In this document: positions 22,763-33,150 of the stretch, piece by piece | Layout of the letters: every line of letters begins with the position of its first letter | How positions within the stretch are numbered: the stretch's first letter is position 1 | Origin: Lineus longissimus | Lineage: Eukaryota > Nemertea > Pilidiophora > Heteronemertea > Lineidae | Assembly (NCBI RefSeq): GCF_910592395.1 | Contig: NC_088309.1 | Coordinates: 13,706,599 to 13,770,598 of the forward strand | Length of the DNA: 64,000 nucleotides | Direction of reading: 5' to 3' | Notes under the pieces: model-generated | What the model was told of the DNA's origin: nothing | The model's input: only the letters and a program-made list of their open reading frames with translations | Databases searched by the model: none | Position numbers and translations under genes: made by a program

Positions 22763-23945
22763 GTATGTACGTTAGGGGAGACTAGAAGAGGTTCCTTTCG
22801 AAAACCGGCTTGTTCTGATTATCTATATGGCCACCAGGGGGGTGTGTTTGAAATCAGTTTCCGTCAATTTCGAGGAGAACTGTTTGTCTGATTAAATTCT
22901 GTTTTGGTATGTACGTTTTGGGTGACTAGAGCGAGGTTCCTTTCCAAAACGGGCTCGTTCCAATTATCAATATTGTCATATCTGACCGATTCTTCTTCTG
23001 TGGGCGGGTCTCTACAAGAACCCCTCTAAAACATAGATTAACTTAATAAACGCAAATGTCTGAATATAATAACTTTGTTCACACGAACTGCCTCCTGATG
23101 CGATCCTGCATCCACGGCAAACCATTTACAACTCTCCGGCTCGTACTACAAGTGCTACAATTTACAAACAAACCAACGTCACCTGCGCCTCGGCCAATCA
23201 GGATGCGAGGAAGCAGATGGCGCGACGTTACAACAAAATATAAACATTGATCCGAGGTGACGAACAGCCGTAAAATATGATTCAGAAAACCGATGTTTAA
23301 ACTATAAAGACAGGGAAATATAATGAAATGAACACACAGGTTTGATTCTGCATTGCAACACGAATCAAACATGATGCTTAGTTTAGAAAGAGCTTAAGGA
23401 GGAAGGTCGTAATCATCAACAAAAGACGGGGCAAAAGGCCAAATTTCGGCGAGAATACACAGTGAAATATTCACGCAGAAACCACGCTACAAGAAAGCTC
23501 TGAATCATATATACGAGGAGGTAAATACTTAAACATTATACCAAAACCTAATCAGAGGGTACAAATAAATATCTCCAACAAGTTTCCATTACTATACTTA
23601 TTTCAAACCGTAGTTAACAGAGAAAATAGAAGTGCGTCTGTACAGTTTACTTACATAAATTATCTCATGGAAGAATCGCTTCCAAATTTCAGCAAACGTC
23701 GCCATAACAACAGAAACAACTGGTTTTCCCCAGAATAGGCGTGGTACTCTGGCATTAGAATATGTCCACTAGGGCGGCGTGCTTGAAATCGGTTTCCGTC
23801 AATTTCGTGGAGAACCGTTCGTCCGATCAAATTTATTTTTGGTATGTACGTTGGGAGTGACTAGAGGAAGTTTCCTTTCGAAAACCGGCTTGTTCTGATT
23901 CTGAATATGGTCACCAGGGCAAGGTGAGTTTTCCCTCTATTTTCT
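22763..23945. repeat. Dispersed family B units around unrelated intron
   Basis: Family B units at 22763-22910, 22910-22975, 23768-23855 and 23855-23925. They carry ggtatgtacgtt, cctttcgaaaaccggcttgt, tatatggccaccagggg and cgtcaatttcgaggagaac. The ~790 bp between (22980-23765) has no recognised feature. Confidence 0.75.
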
Positions 23946-24865
23946 CTTGATTTGCTAGGTACAATTGGCCATGACAACAGTTATTTGAAAAGTCATAGTA
24001 TAGAATGACTCCCGTATCTTGTTTACATAGGAAGTGTTACCGTTTTTGGCTTCCTGTCTTGTTAAATTTGCTCAGTCAATGAGTCGAAGTGGAAGATCAA
24101 AACATACATGAACGCCATGTACATTGTAAACACAAAGCGGTGTTGCAAAAACTTCTTCCCAATCAGCAGAATGAAGTAATCGTAATACTTCACAATTATC
24201 TATTACACATTAAAATAAAAATAACTTGAGAATAATTTGAAAACCAGACAAAAATTTTTTATGAGAATAGCCTCTTTGTATTTGTAAACATCATCAACGT
24301 AATCAAAATAAACCCGAGTTATGACTTGAACGCTAGATGAACATGTATTTTCAACGAACAATAACACTGCCATTCTCAGTATATGCTGATACGCAAAACC
24401 ACGAGGGAGCTGCATGAACTTGGCCTACATTATTTATCATACATTACACACCCGATACCGCGACATGATCAAATGCAATGCACTGCAGCATATGTGCAGG
24501 GAAGTAAAGTATGCATTGCAAGCCATGTGTCCAAACTCTACCAACTGAACTTTAGTAAATAAGGGTGAACTTTTTCAAATCTAACTTTTGTAAGTTCTTC
24601 TATGATTTAGGTCTTGGCCAATATTATTTGATTCCCCCCCGTTCACTGGTTTTTCACAGAAGTTTTGATATTTTTTGTGCATTTATGTTTACCATACCAC
24701 CAACATGAACAGCGAGCCATATAGGATCCTCTCATGGTTTCGCGTATTAGCACTGACTACTCAACATAATCCGGAATGTTAATAATAAATGTCAACAGGG
24801 AGTGGACAGTCTTATGTTATTTTGATGGTGTTTTTTTCAAAGTACTATCTTTCTCATTTTTACAG
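23946..24865. other. Intron, no gene recognised
   Basis: AT-rich. The open frame at 24203-24415 (minus) has no motif. Confidence 0.5.
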
Positions 24866-25066
24866 GATGATGCAGTCTATTATCTTTGAGTCATTCCGGT
24901 GGTCTCCACAGGCAAAGTGGTGTTGCTGTGCATGCTGTGGAACTGGTGACAGGAAACCAGTCAACCAGCAGCTGTAAGATTGACAGTATCGGGAAAGAAA
25001 ACGCTGTATCTTAACTGATCTGTTTTGGTCTTGTTTTACTGGATTATATAAGTTGATTGAATAAAG
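24866..25066 (+). other. Terminal-exon-like segment with polyA signal
   Basis: A good acceptor (tctcatttttacag) is followed at 24866 by a frame reading MMQSIIFESFRWSPQAKWCC, then CACCGTGDRKPVNQQL and TAA, with AATAAA at about 25060. The Cys cluster is unusual but no family is recognised. If spliced from 4E-T exon B (phase 1) it would stop almost at once, so it is not a coding extension of 4E-T. It may be the end of a small intron-nested gene, a processed copy, or chance. Confidence 0.25.
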
Positions 25067-25529
25067 AAGCCCTGAAATTGAAAATGCATCTCTGAATTTT
25101 TATTTATGATAATGATAATAACTAAAGCTTGCCTATTAAACCCAAACTCTTGAGCATGCAACCTTTAATTGAAAGCTCAATGAAATGTAACCCTACATGT
25201 AGATGAGAGTGTGTTTGGATGTAATGCTATGAAACATTGGCATTCTTCTTATTACATTGCCATATTTATATTGTCGCCACATCAGCGCCATCCATATGCA
25301 TGTGTTGGATTGGCCACTGCCTTCACTGGATTGTTGCTTACATGTATAATGGACTGGTCTCCCCTGAAGGACCGTGTACCTAAACCGTCGGTAATGTGTA
25401 GAATGGAGTTCTGGAGAGCTGGACCAGTTGATTCCTGTATGGAGTGCTTTCACGACCAGCCATATTGGAGGGTAGGACAATGATTAATCTAGTACCACAT
25501 TTTCCCCTTGAAATTCGTCCCATATCAAA

Positions 25530-25700
25530 GCTTCTATACGATGTAGCGGTGAACTATGATGCAACAAAGTTTTTTTTCGCTTTCATCAGAAAATTGTTGC
25601 TAAATTCTTCATTTTGAAGATAATTTTAGGTTGCTGCATGTGATTGTTTATTTCAGACAGTTGGTGACCTTTGAGACCTCACCTCAGGGTCAGCAATGCA
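25530..25700 (+). repeat. Low-copy repeat D, forward copy
   Basis: The sequence from gtgaactatgatgcaacaaag through tttcagacagttggtgacct to caatgcagtcagt is matched in inverted orientation at about 43278-43445. Both copies keep a tttcag acceptor-like site before ACAGTTGGTGACC. Confidence 0.75.
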
Positions 25701-26219
25701 GTCAGTTAGGGTCTTAATGAATAGGACAATTCCACTCAATTGATGGTTCAATTACAATAATCAGCAGAGGGTTGTTCAAGGGCTGTCTGTTGCAACTGCT
25801 TCCCAAACGATGGTCACAAAAAACTTTGAAACCCATTGAATATATATGTCTTTACCGCCTCTGGTAACATGATGTGTTTTTGGGGCTTCAGTCTTCGGGG
25901 AGTAACACCGTACACGATGTCCTGCCCAATCGATTCCACTAATCTCTGTACCCTATCTGAGGTGCTGCTAGATTCCCAGCTGAAAAGATTTCTCAAGAAG
26001 GCATTTAATGAAGTGGGAATGAATTCAGATGCAGGAGGCCAAGGCATTTTGGTTTCTTGCATTTCGATATCATTTCTAAGCATGAGAGATGCAGTTTTGG
26101 CTAGGTTTCATTGTTGCATGTGTTCTCTTTGAAAACACGCAATTCTTCGTTCAACCTGATATTTCCCTGAACAACCTCACCTAGTGAAAGATTATTTGGG
26201 TACACCAAGATTTTACCTT
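25701..26219. other. Intron, no gene recognised
   Basis: Overlapping opposite-strand open frames at 25814-26132 have no motifs. Confidence 0.5.
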
Positions 26220-27443
26220 CAGTGTTCTCGCCAGGATTTCAATCAAACGGGGCGCAGCTGGCCGGAGGCTAGCTCCTATATGCGCCGCAGGCGCATTTTT
26301 GGCCCCCGGAAAAATTTTGAAACCTAGATTATCTGACGTGCAATTTCAGGCCTAATTCTGATGATATAAAACGACATTGCTGCGTTAGTATCGTAGGCAA
26401 AACATTTTGCTTCGCGGCAATTTGCGACGTTACGTCGGTCGGCGGGAGGGACGCATGGCGGGGTATCCTCGTAAATACTATAGTATTCAAACCGTTACAT
26501 GCGCAGGGCTGTTTACTTGTACGTTTCAACCGTATTTTGTGCGTTTTCCGATGTTTGTGCACCGCTGTACGGTCGGGTACACTATATTATACGGAGAGAT
26601 AAAAAGTTGTGTTTGTACGGGCACTCAACATAAAATAACCACCTGAAGACAGTTTATACGATAAAAAAGTGAAGTTGTACGAATAAAAAGTTCACTGGTT
26701 CCAAAAAAAGTCGATTTTTGATCCCCCTTGCCCTCCCCGCTTGCTCCCCAGACCCCGACTGTCAAAGCACATGGTATTTTGTAACCAGATAGCGGCGCCA
26801 AATATAGATGCGCAGTAGCCAACTGCGCATCCCCCAGCCCGCGGATGCGCAGTAACCAACTGCGCAAGCCATGTGCTTCTTCAATCATGATGACATGACG
26901 ATGATCGATGCTTCTATACATGAACAATGTTTACTTTATTAAAAATTTGTAGAGGCCTTCTTCTCATTTGATCCTGTGTACCCTGTGTATCAATTGAAAG
27001 AGACTGCTGATGTTACGCCGACAGCTATTATCATCCACCTGCGGCACACCTGCAAGCACTCTTTTGACATAATTAAAAACAGCCGCCCCGCTCTGCCGCT
27101 AGCCGATCGTACAGGTGCGCTTTTGTCCACTCCCTTGACCTCGTTGCCAAGGCTACGGGTGATTGTTATTGGCCGACCGTCGTCTGCCGGAACACGTTGA
27201 TAGTAATGGTATAGTAGGCCCTACTGCTGTACCGGGCAATTGAGATGGCTGGCAGTCGTGTTGCGGTGGGATAATGATTGTTGAGTGACGGCGGAATGTT
27301 TATGTAACTATTGGCTTGGATTTAAGCATAGCGGAGGTGAATTGAAAGAGGGCGGCTGCAAATTTAACAGGGCGGGCTAATTTAAGACGGGGCACATTTT
27401 CACTGCTCAAATTTAAACGGGGCGCGGCCTGGCGAGAACACTG
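26220..27443. mobile_element. hAT-like non-autonomous DNA transposon (1.2 kb)
   Basis: The inverted tips CAGTGTTCTCGCCAGG (26220-26235) and CCTGGCGAGAACACTG (27428-27443) are a perfect 16 bp. ACCTT lies directly outside both ends (26215-26219 and 27444-27448), a possible 5-bp target duplication. Subterminal motifs aaac-ggggcgc occur at both ends, with three aaatttaa..ggggcg repeats at the right. CAGTG tips resemble hAT (Charlie-type). hAT normally duplicates 8 bp, so the superfamily is tentative. No transposase is present. It abuts a decayed minus-strand ORF. Confidence 0.8.
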
Positions 27444-27448
27444 ACCTT

Positions 27449-27935
27449 TCTGATCAGGAATCATGTGTAGGGTTTCACCAAACTCAGCAACAAGTTTTCT
27501 CTGAATATGTTTTTTGGTAGAGCTTTTGACCTCTGTTACACCCAAAGATAACAAAGTATCCGTCAGTTTCTAAGTCAGTTCAGTAAGTCTAACAACATTA
27601 GGTGTTTGAAACATATCATTCTTAATCGACCCGAACAGTTCTTCATAACTCCTTTTTTCAGCTCGGGCATAAATTACATCTGGATCAGGTTCTGTTTCGA
27701 TTGACGTACGATTGCTAATGTCATTTGTTGTATTCTTGGCTGGCCTTGTGAACAAATGATAGCACTGCCAATGATAATGGCCTTCAGCTGCCACTAACTC
27801 CCTTGAAAGAATGACCACTATTCGATCATTTTTATTCCACAGAGCTGCTTCTCTGATTGTCCTGTAGGCACGAAGATCTACACATTTGATTAGTTGGTCA
27901 CTAGTATTTGTACCTTTTATATTGGTCGTCGCGAG
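27449..27935 (-). pseudogene. Decayed ORF of a transposon-associated family (HYHxxCY motif)
   Basis: One minus-strand frame runs through the whole segment with a single TAG at 27568-27570. It reads IKCVDLRAYRTIREAALW, IVVILSRELVAAEGHYHWQC, YHLFTRPAKN, then RSYEELFGSIKNDMFQTPNV, VRLTELT*KLTDTLLSLGVT and STKKHIQRKLVAEFGETLHM. From memory, this order (ILSREL VAAEGHYH..CY..FTR, SYEELF..I..., STKKHI.RKLE.EFG) recurs in multicopy invertebrate genes next to mobile elements; the biochemical role is unknown. Its C-terminal side is cut by the hAT-like element, so that insertion is younger. Confidence 0.55.
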
Positions 27936-28700
27936 AGCAGACCCTTATTGTCAGGTTCTGTCATTATGTTTGTGGCAGCATGTGCCTAGCAACCATGGCT
28001 AGCAACGGGCATTTTACACTAAAAAATATCTTTAAAATCATTTTTTTTTAAATTTGGTTACGAGGAATTGTTTGCAGTACATTCAGCCTCTTTGTCACCA
28101 ATTTTGAGACAAATCGGAGTAAAAGTGTAGACGCTGAATCGATTTGTTTCAGGTCCGTTTAGCTAAATGGCGAGATTGACTATGAATGAAGATAGTTTTA
28201 GCCCTAGGATGCTCGGCAGTTGTTGAATTGAAATGCAAATTGCGTTGCCAGTATTTGTCCTATTGTAATAAAACTTAAGTTTTCATTAAAGTTCGTTATC
28301 TTGTTCATTAAGTCCTTCGTCTCATGTAAAATGCGAAATGAATAAAATTATTAATTGGGAGCTCAAAATTGATGAGCGTGTATACGTAGCATGCAGGAAT
28401 GTTGTGCTGGCCAGCGAGCAGTATGGTGAGTTTCTTCACAAAGCTACGTGTCTTTATCGATGATGTATGAAGAAACTACGAAGACCCAATGTAAGCAGTA
28501 ATCTAATCTGTGATACTCTCAAATTTCAACGAAATCAATCAAGTATTTGCCGAGAAATTAGAAATTACGCACAACTTTACAGGATCGCGTCAGCCATAAT
28601 AATGACATTAATGTACATGCAAATGAGGACTGTCACTTGCTCGTCAATACCGAGCAGCTAATCACGTGGGCATAATTATGATAATAAGGTACAGCGGTGG
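27936..28700. other. Intron, no gene recognised
   Basis: No open frame with motifs. It ends at an (ATTCAA)n microsatellite. Confidence 0.5.
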
Positions 28701-28703
28701 AAA

Positions 28704-28729
28704 AATTCAAATTCAAATTCAAATTCTTT
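28704..28729. repeat. (ATTCAA)n microsatellite
   Basis: About four tandem copies of aaattc/attcaa, followed by tttattactctaaaacgctaa, which resembles the simple-repeat tail of a LINE. Confidence 0.85.
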
Positions 28730-28785
28730 ATTACTCTAAAACGCTAAATAGTCTGGTTCTGTGACCTCGATCTCCGGGCTTTTGG

Positions 28786-29738
28786 CAAGGAGGATACCGC
28801 GGTGACGTCACGGCTTTTCCAAGATGGCGCTTCATATTGTAAACAAACTCGATCCACGGCCAAGGGAAAATCAAGTAATCAAAAAAGTTAGATTTTTCGC
28901 ATCAAATCAGAGTTATTAGTACTTTTCTGCTATGAAATAAGTCTTCAGACAATAAGCTATCATTTGAATAATGAAAAGTGCTGTTTTGATGGGGAAAAAT
29001 AGGGTTTTTTAAACCAAATAGCCGGCACCGATCTTCCAAAATTAGCGATGGTTTCAAAACAGTCTCCCAGATATGGGGCAATCTCTTCATTATCATAATG
29101 GGATTTGGAGGTATGTTTACAGATTTTACAAGTTCGAGACCTGTAATACCTAAAACTCGCATAGATCCCCATAGATCCCCTCTATTTGTCGAGTTAGCCC
29201 CCCTGTAAGATCATGCATTTTCGGACACTAGAACGAAATCTTCCTGCGGATATCGCGGTTTCGGTGATGATTTAAGGAGAAATTGACTGTTCTTAGAGTT
29301 GTATGGGACAGAAATGAGTTCATACTTCATGAATACATGAATATATTATGATATGGGCGGGCTTCTAAGTCAAAACAATAATGAACTCAACTGCATCTCT
29401 ACCGTGTATCGCGTAGTGCATTGCCTAGTGTATTTCGTAGTGTATTTTAGCGGAGACATTATTTCCCATTATTTCCGCACTTTGGCCACGCCAAACGTCT
29501 TTTTTATTCGTGGAAGTTAATCTGCTCTGTAAATTTTATTCTACACAGGAAGAATCCATACTAGGTATTGCAATATTTCATGTCTATTGGTGTTTTTGTG
29601 TACAGGAGCGCACCAGACAGTGAGCCGTGGAGATGTGTTCAGTGCTGGTGCTGTCAGTAGACTGAATCTGATTGGCCATAGCGATCACTAATATGGGTCG
29701 GGATCACGTGATGTGACGTCATCGCGGTATCCTCCTTG
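28786..29738. mobile_element. MULE-like DNA transposon with 9-bp target duplication
   Basis: The 26-bp TIRs begin CAAGGAGGATACCGCG at both ends with one mismatch (GGTGACGTCAC at the left, GATGACGTCAC at the right when reverse-complemented). They are flanked by an exact 9-bp duplication GGCTTTTGG (28777-28785 and 29739-29747). Nine-base duplications with a G/C-rich TIR fit Mutator-like elements. It is 953 bp without a transposase; the short opposed frames inside (28902-29172) have no motif. Each TIR contains a perfect TGACGTCA (28803-28810, 29714-29721). Confidence 0.9.
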
Positions 29739-29747
29739 GGCTTTTGG

Positions 29748-30215
29748 TAGGGTTTAGGATCGGGTCAGGTAACAACAACCGTCTACAAATAGGCAGAAAA
29801 GAGGAGTGTTATTTTTAGATTCAGCCATTGTTGTAATTTCCCGAGCCAATTATCGTTTTATGGTCGAATTGAGCGCTGTATCTGTCCTAGGATTATGCAC
29901 TAGTATTGAACACATCATTCTACACTGTAGAAATACCGGAATTACTCTTAAAATGCGCGATTACGGTTATTTTATGTTTCAGACAAAGGGGTTTCCCCAT
30001 ATAATGACGTCACTTTTAGCGATATTGTCATTTTCGCAAAAGTACGATTTGGGACGCTAAACCTTGACCGATAGCGTTGGTTTTTGCAGGATAGGTTGTT
30101 TATAATATTAAAAAAAATTAGGCATAAGAATTTTTGTGGAAATGGTGGTTTAAGCTATTGTTCTATTTATAGATTTTTGTTATTGCCTGACTACGACAGC
30201 GAGAGTGAGGTCAGG
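29748..30215. other. Intron, no gene recognised
   Basis: No motif found in the short frames. Confidence 0.5.
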
Positions 30216-30710
30216 AGCCCAGACTATAAAACGCCCACTAGGGGCCAACGGTTACATAAAATAATTACAAAATATACAATATAAAGTTACAGGGTATACA
30301 AAATAAGATCACAAATATTTAAAGACAAAAACATAATAATGGAAATCAGGACAATATAGAGTTACGCAGTTTAAAGAACTCGTTGATAATCGCAGCAGAG
30401 GGAGGTGAAGGATTTTTCAGAAAAATTGTAGTCAGATCCGACAGAGACAGAAAATGGAGATCACTTCTATTACAACTGCAATGAGTTTTGCTGTTTTGAC
30501 GCATATTTAGGGCACACCGCAAGGAAGTGAAAAATCATCCTCAACCTCCCCTGACTTGCAAACCTCACACTTTCTTAGACTGCAGTGTCTCCCAGTTTTG
30601 ATTCTTAGACAATGGGCTTCCAGCATTAATTTTGTGATACAAGCCCTGTGTTTCACTGATTTAATATCATTTAAATATGTTTGAAGTTCAAATGAAAACA
30701 TAAGATTACT
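30215..30710 (-). pseudogene. LINE 3' end fragment
   Basis: The minus-strand frame reads VKHRACITKLMLEAHCLRIK, TGRHCSLRKCEVCKSGEVED, then DFSLPC. This matches the C-terminal R..L.KLR...H.L.IETGR......R.C..C..G.VEDE.HFL..C module of CR1/L2-type LINE polyproteins. A later frame reads LHFLSLSDLTTIFLKNPSPP and INEFFKLRNSIL. An AT-rich 3' UTR ends in a conserved-looking ggcccctagtgggcgtttta segment. It is 5' truncated and frameshifted. Confidence 0.65.
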
Positions 30711-33130
30711 CTACATCGAGTTTTTTATTTGTTGCGATTTCACCAAAAATTTCATGTTGACAAATATCTCTAATCCTTTACTGGGCATTAGAGTATAATA
30801 TTTTCCAGTTATCCACATTAATATTCATTTGATCAAGCCATAGGTACCCCAACCCGGAGGAATTAAGAACAACATTTCCAAACTTTGGGGACGTTCTGGC
30901 ATCAACGCGACGACCCATATTCGCCTATAGGCTTGTAATTACTACACTTTAGACAGAAGATACAGATGGGCTTGTACATGGTAGATGCAAATGGGGCAGA
31001 CGATTCTCTCCTACAGAAGGTCTTTGGTTTACCAGTCGCTTCAGATGAATCCCCCGAATTCTCTTTCCGACTCTCAAGAATTGAATCTAAGTCTCTTTTT
31101 TATGAATCGATTTTGACACTGCCTTTGGTAGAATACCTGTGGGACGAGACCTGACACTTCATTTTTGGCCGAGATCCTAAGAATGTCTTGATTGCCCCTT
31201 ATTTCAGCAGCTTGGACAAGTTAATTCCAGGACTTCCAGTCCTTCGGGGAATTGAGATCTGGGTCGTCATGATCACTGCAATTGAAAATACACTTCCGCA
31301 GTTTTTTCTCTGGCAATGTCACCCTGGCCATGGTCGTCAGCTTGCTTATCAGTATCCATCATTTATGATAGGGACCGGCCGATACTCTGGAAAAACATTA
31401 GCAGTGATAGTTCAATTTCAAACGACAATGGAAGCTTGTTTTAGATTTAGAGATTAATCATCTAGCCGCAAAGGGCTTGGGTAGGCTACCCATCACCACT
31501 AATGAAGGCCTATCATCGTAGACCTATCATCCCCGAATAACATTCATGGCCATCTGAACTGATTGATATCGAAACTGGTCACCCACAACACTCCCCCCCC
31601 CCCCTCACTGGCACTGGCTACGGACAGAGTGGGTGAGTATCCAGTGATATGTTGCAATGCAATTCCAATGGGCGAAGGGGAAGCAGGAGTCTCTTTCAGG
31701 GGTAGGGAGTGCTGAAGAGAGATCCTTACACACATGGCCAGGAAGATCAAGATTGTATATGATATAGGCCCTAATATTCCACAGCCCGGCCAAGGGCAAA
31801 CTTGGGAAGAAAATTATAGGGGACAGCATCTGTGACCATGGGGCCCGGGGGGGGGGGGCGGGGTACCTAGGCCTACACCATATCAGCATCACGGCCTAGC
31901 TGAGCTCAACGTGTTTTCCTGCTTTATGTTATAAAATTGCATTATTGATACTAACCTTCCTCATAAAGCCATCTCATATTATAATGTGTTACCTGTCAAA
32001 CATGTCAATGTCGTAGTTCGCTAACAAGTCCTTGTTCTCCCTCGGAACGATAGAAGATCGGAGGTGAACATCAGTAGTAATATATCATACTTCCGATATC
32101 AAGGTCACTTTAATAGACGATTCGGGAATTGAGTTGGTACACTAGGCCTCATGGACGGGATTCTGATCCGTTAGCCTAGCTAACGCTCTCCATACTCCCT
32201 TTTAACATACATTGCAATATTGCAAATCGCCCAGGCCAACCTGATAAACAATATCATTCGATATTCAAAGTCTACATTATCAAACCTTACACAAGTCAAA
32301 ATGCAGGTCTCGGTGATATAATGATTAAGGCCTATGATCACTTCTTATCCGAGCTGGGCTCTACAACATCAACATGATGCATGCATGATCAAAGTCGAAA
32401 TGTCATGAATGTCAAAATGGTTTCTTTTGCTAATGATCTATAAACAAAAGTACCAATTATCTCACTAAGAAATCTGTAGATGGAGCAGTCAACTAATGAG
32501 GAACCGGAGCGATTTATCCTCCGTGTGGCGCTGCTATCGATCATACCAAAACTCTCCATTACCAATGCATTATCATGTTATTTCTGAGCCCAAAAACGGT
32601 CGCTTATTTTCGACCGATTTCGGCGACCTTTGCATCTTCCTGTTTTAAATCTATTGAGCTATCAGTTTCTTAAAGGGGCACCTGGAGTATAAATAGTGTG
32701 GGAGGGGATGATAGCATGCAAATGTCTGCCTGTTACTATCATGAAGAGAGCTCCTGGGCTTTTCACAATGTTTTTAAAAAATTCTTTGTCACTATCAAAC
32801 ACATTTGAATGAATTTGATATCAGACACTTATGAATAACATAGGAACATGATGTATTAAAATCAACCTGAGAAATCGTCTATGTTATGAGATTATGGAAC
32901 TTTTTTACACAGCACTGTTGAAAAGCCTTGAAGTTGAATTTACCAGCTTGAATCTGATTGGTTATAGCCCTGGTGATGCATTATTTACAAACATTGAGCA
33001 CATGGCTAATAATCATGAGTGAGCATGCAGGAAAGAACTAGATATGCTAGAGATGATGCATAATAAAGCGTTTCCTACCAAAGTGATTTTGGTCTGTTTT
33101 CTGTATCCTTTAGTCCATAAGTATATATCC
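30711..33130. other. Intron, no gene recognised
   Basis: Open frames at 30966-31154 and 31188-31457 carry no motif. C and G runs lie near 31590 and 31848. At 33131-33150 the sequence ttatcctactgaataatata also occurs to the right of the pogo element that follows. Confidence 0.5.
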
Positions 33131-33150
33131 TTATCCTACTGAATAATATA

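Noticed and set aside
25193-25483. Overlapping ~90-codon frames on both strands
   Set aside because: No motif on either strand, no matching splice sites, and mutual overlap suggests chance.
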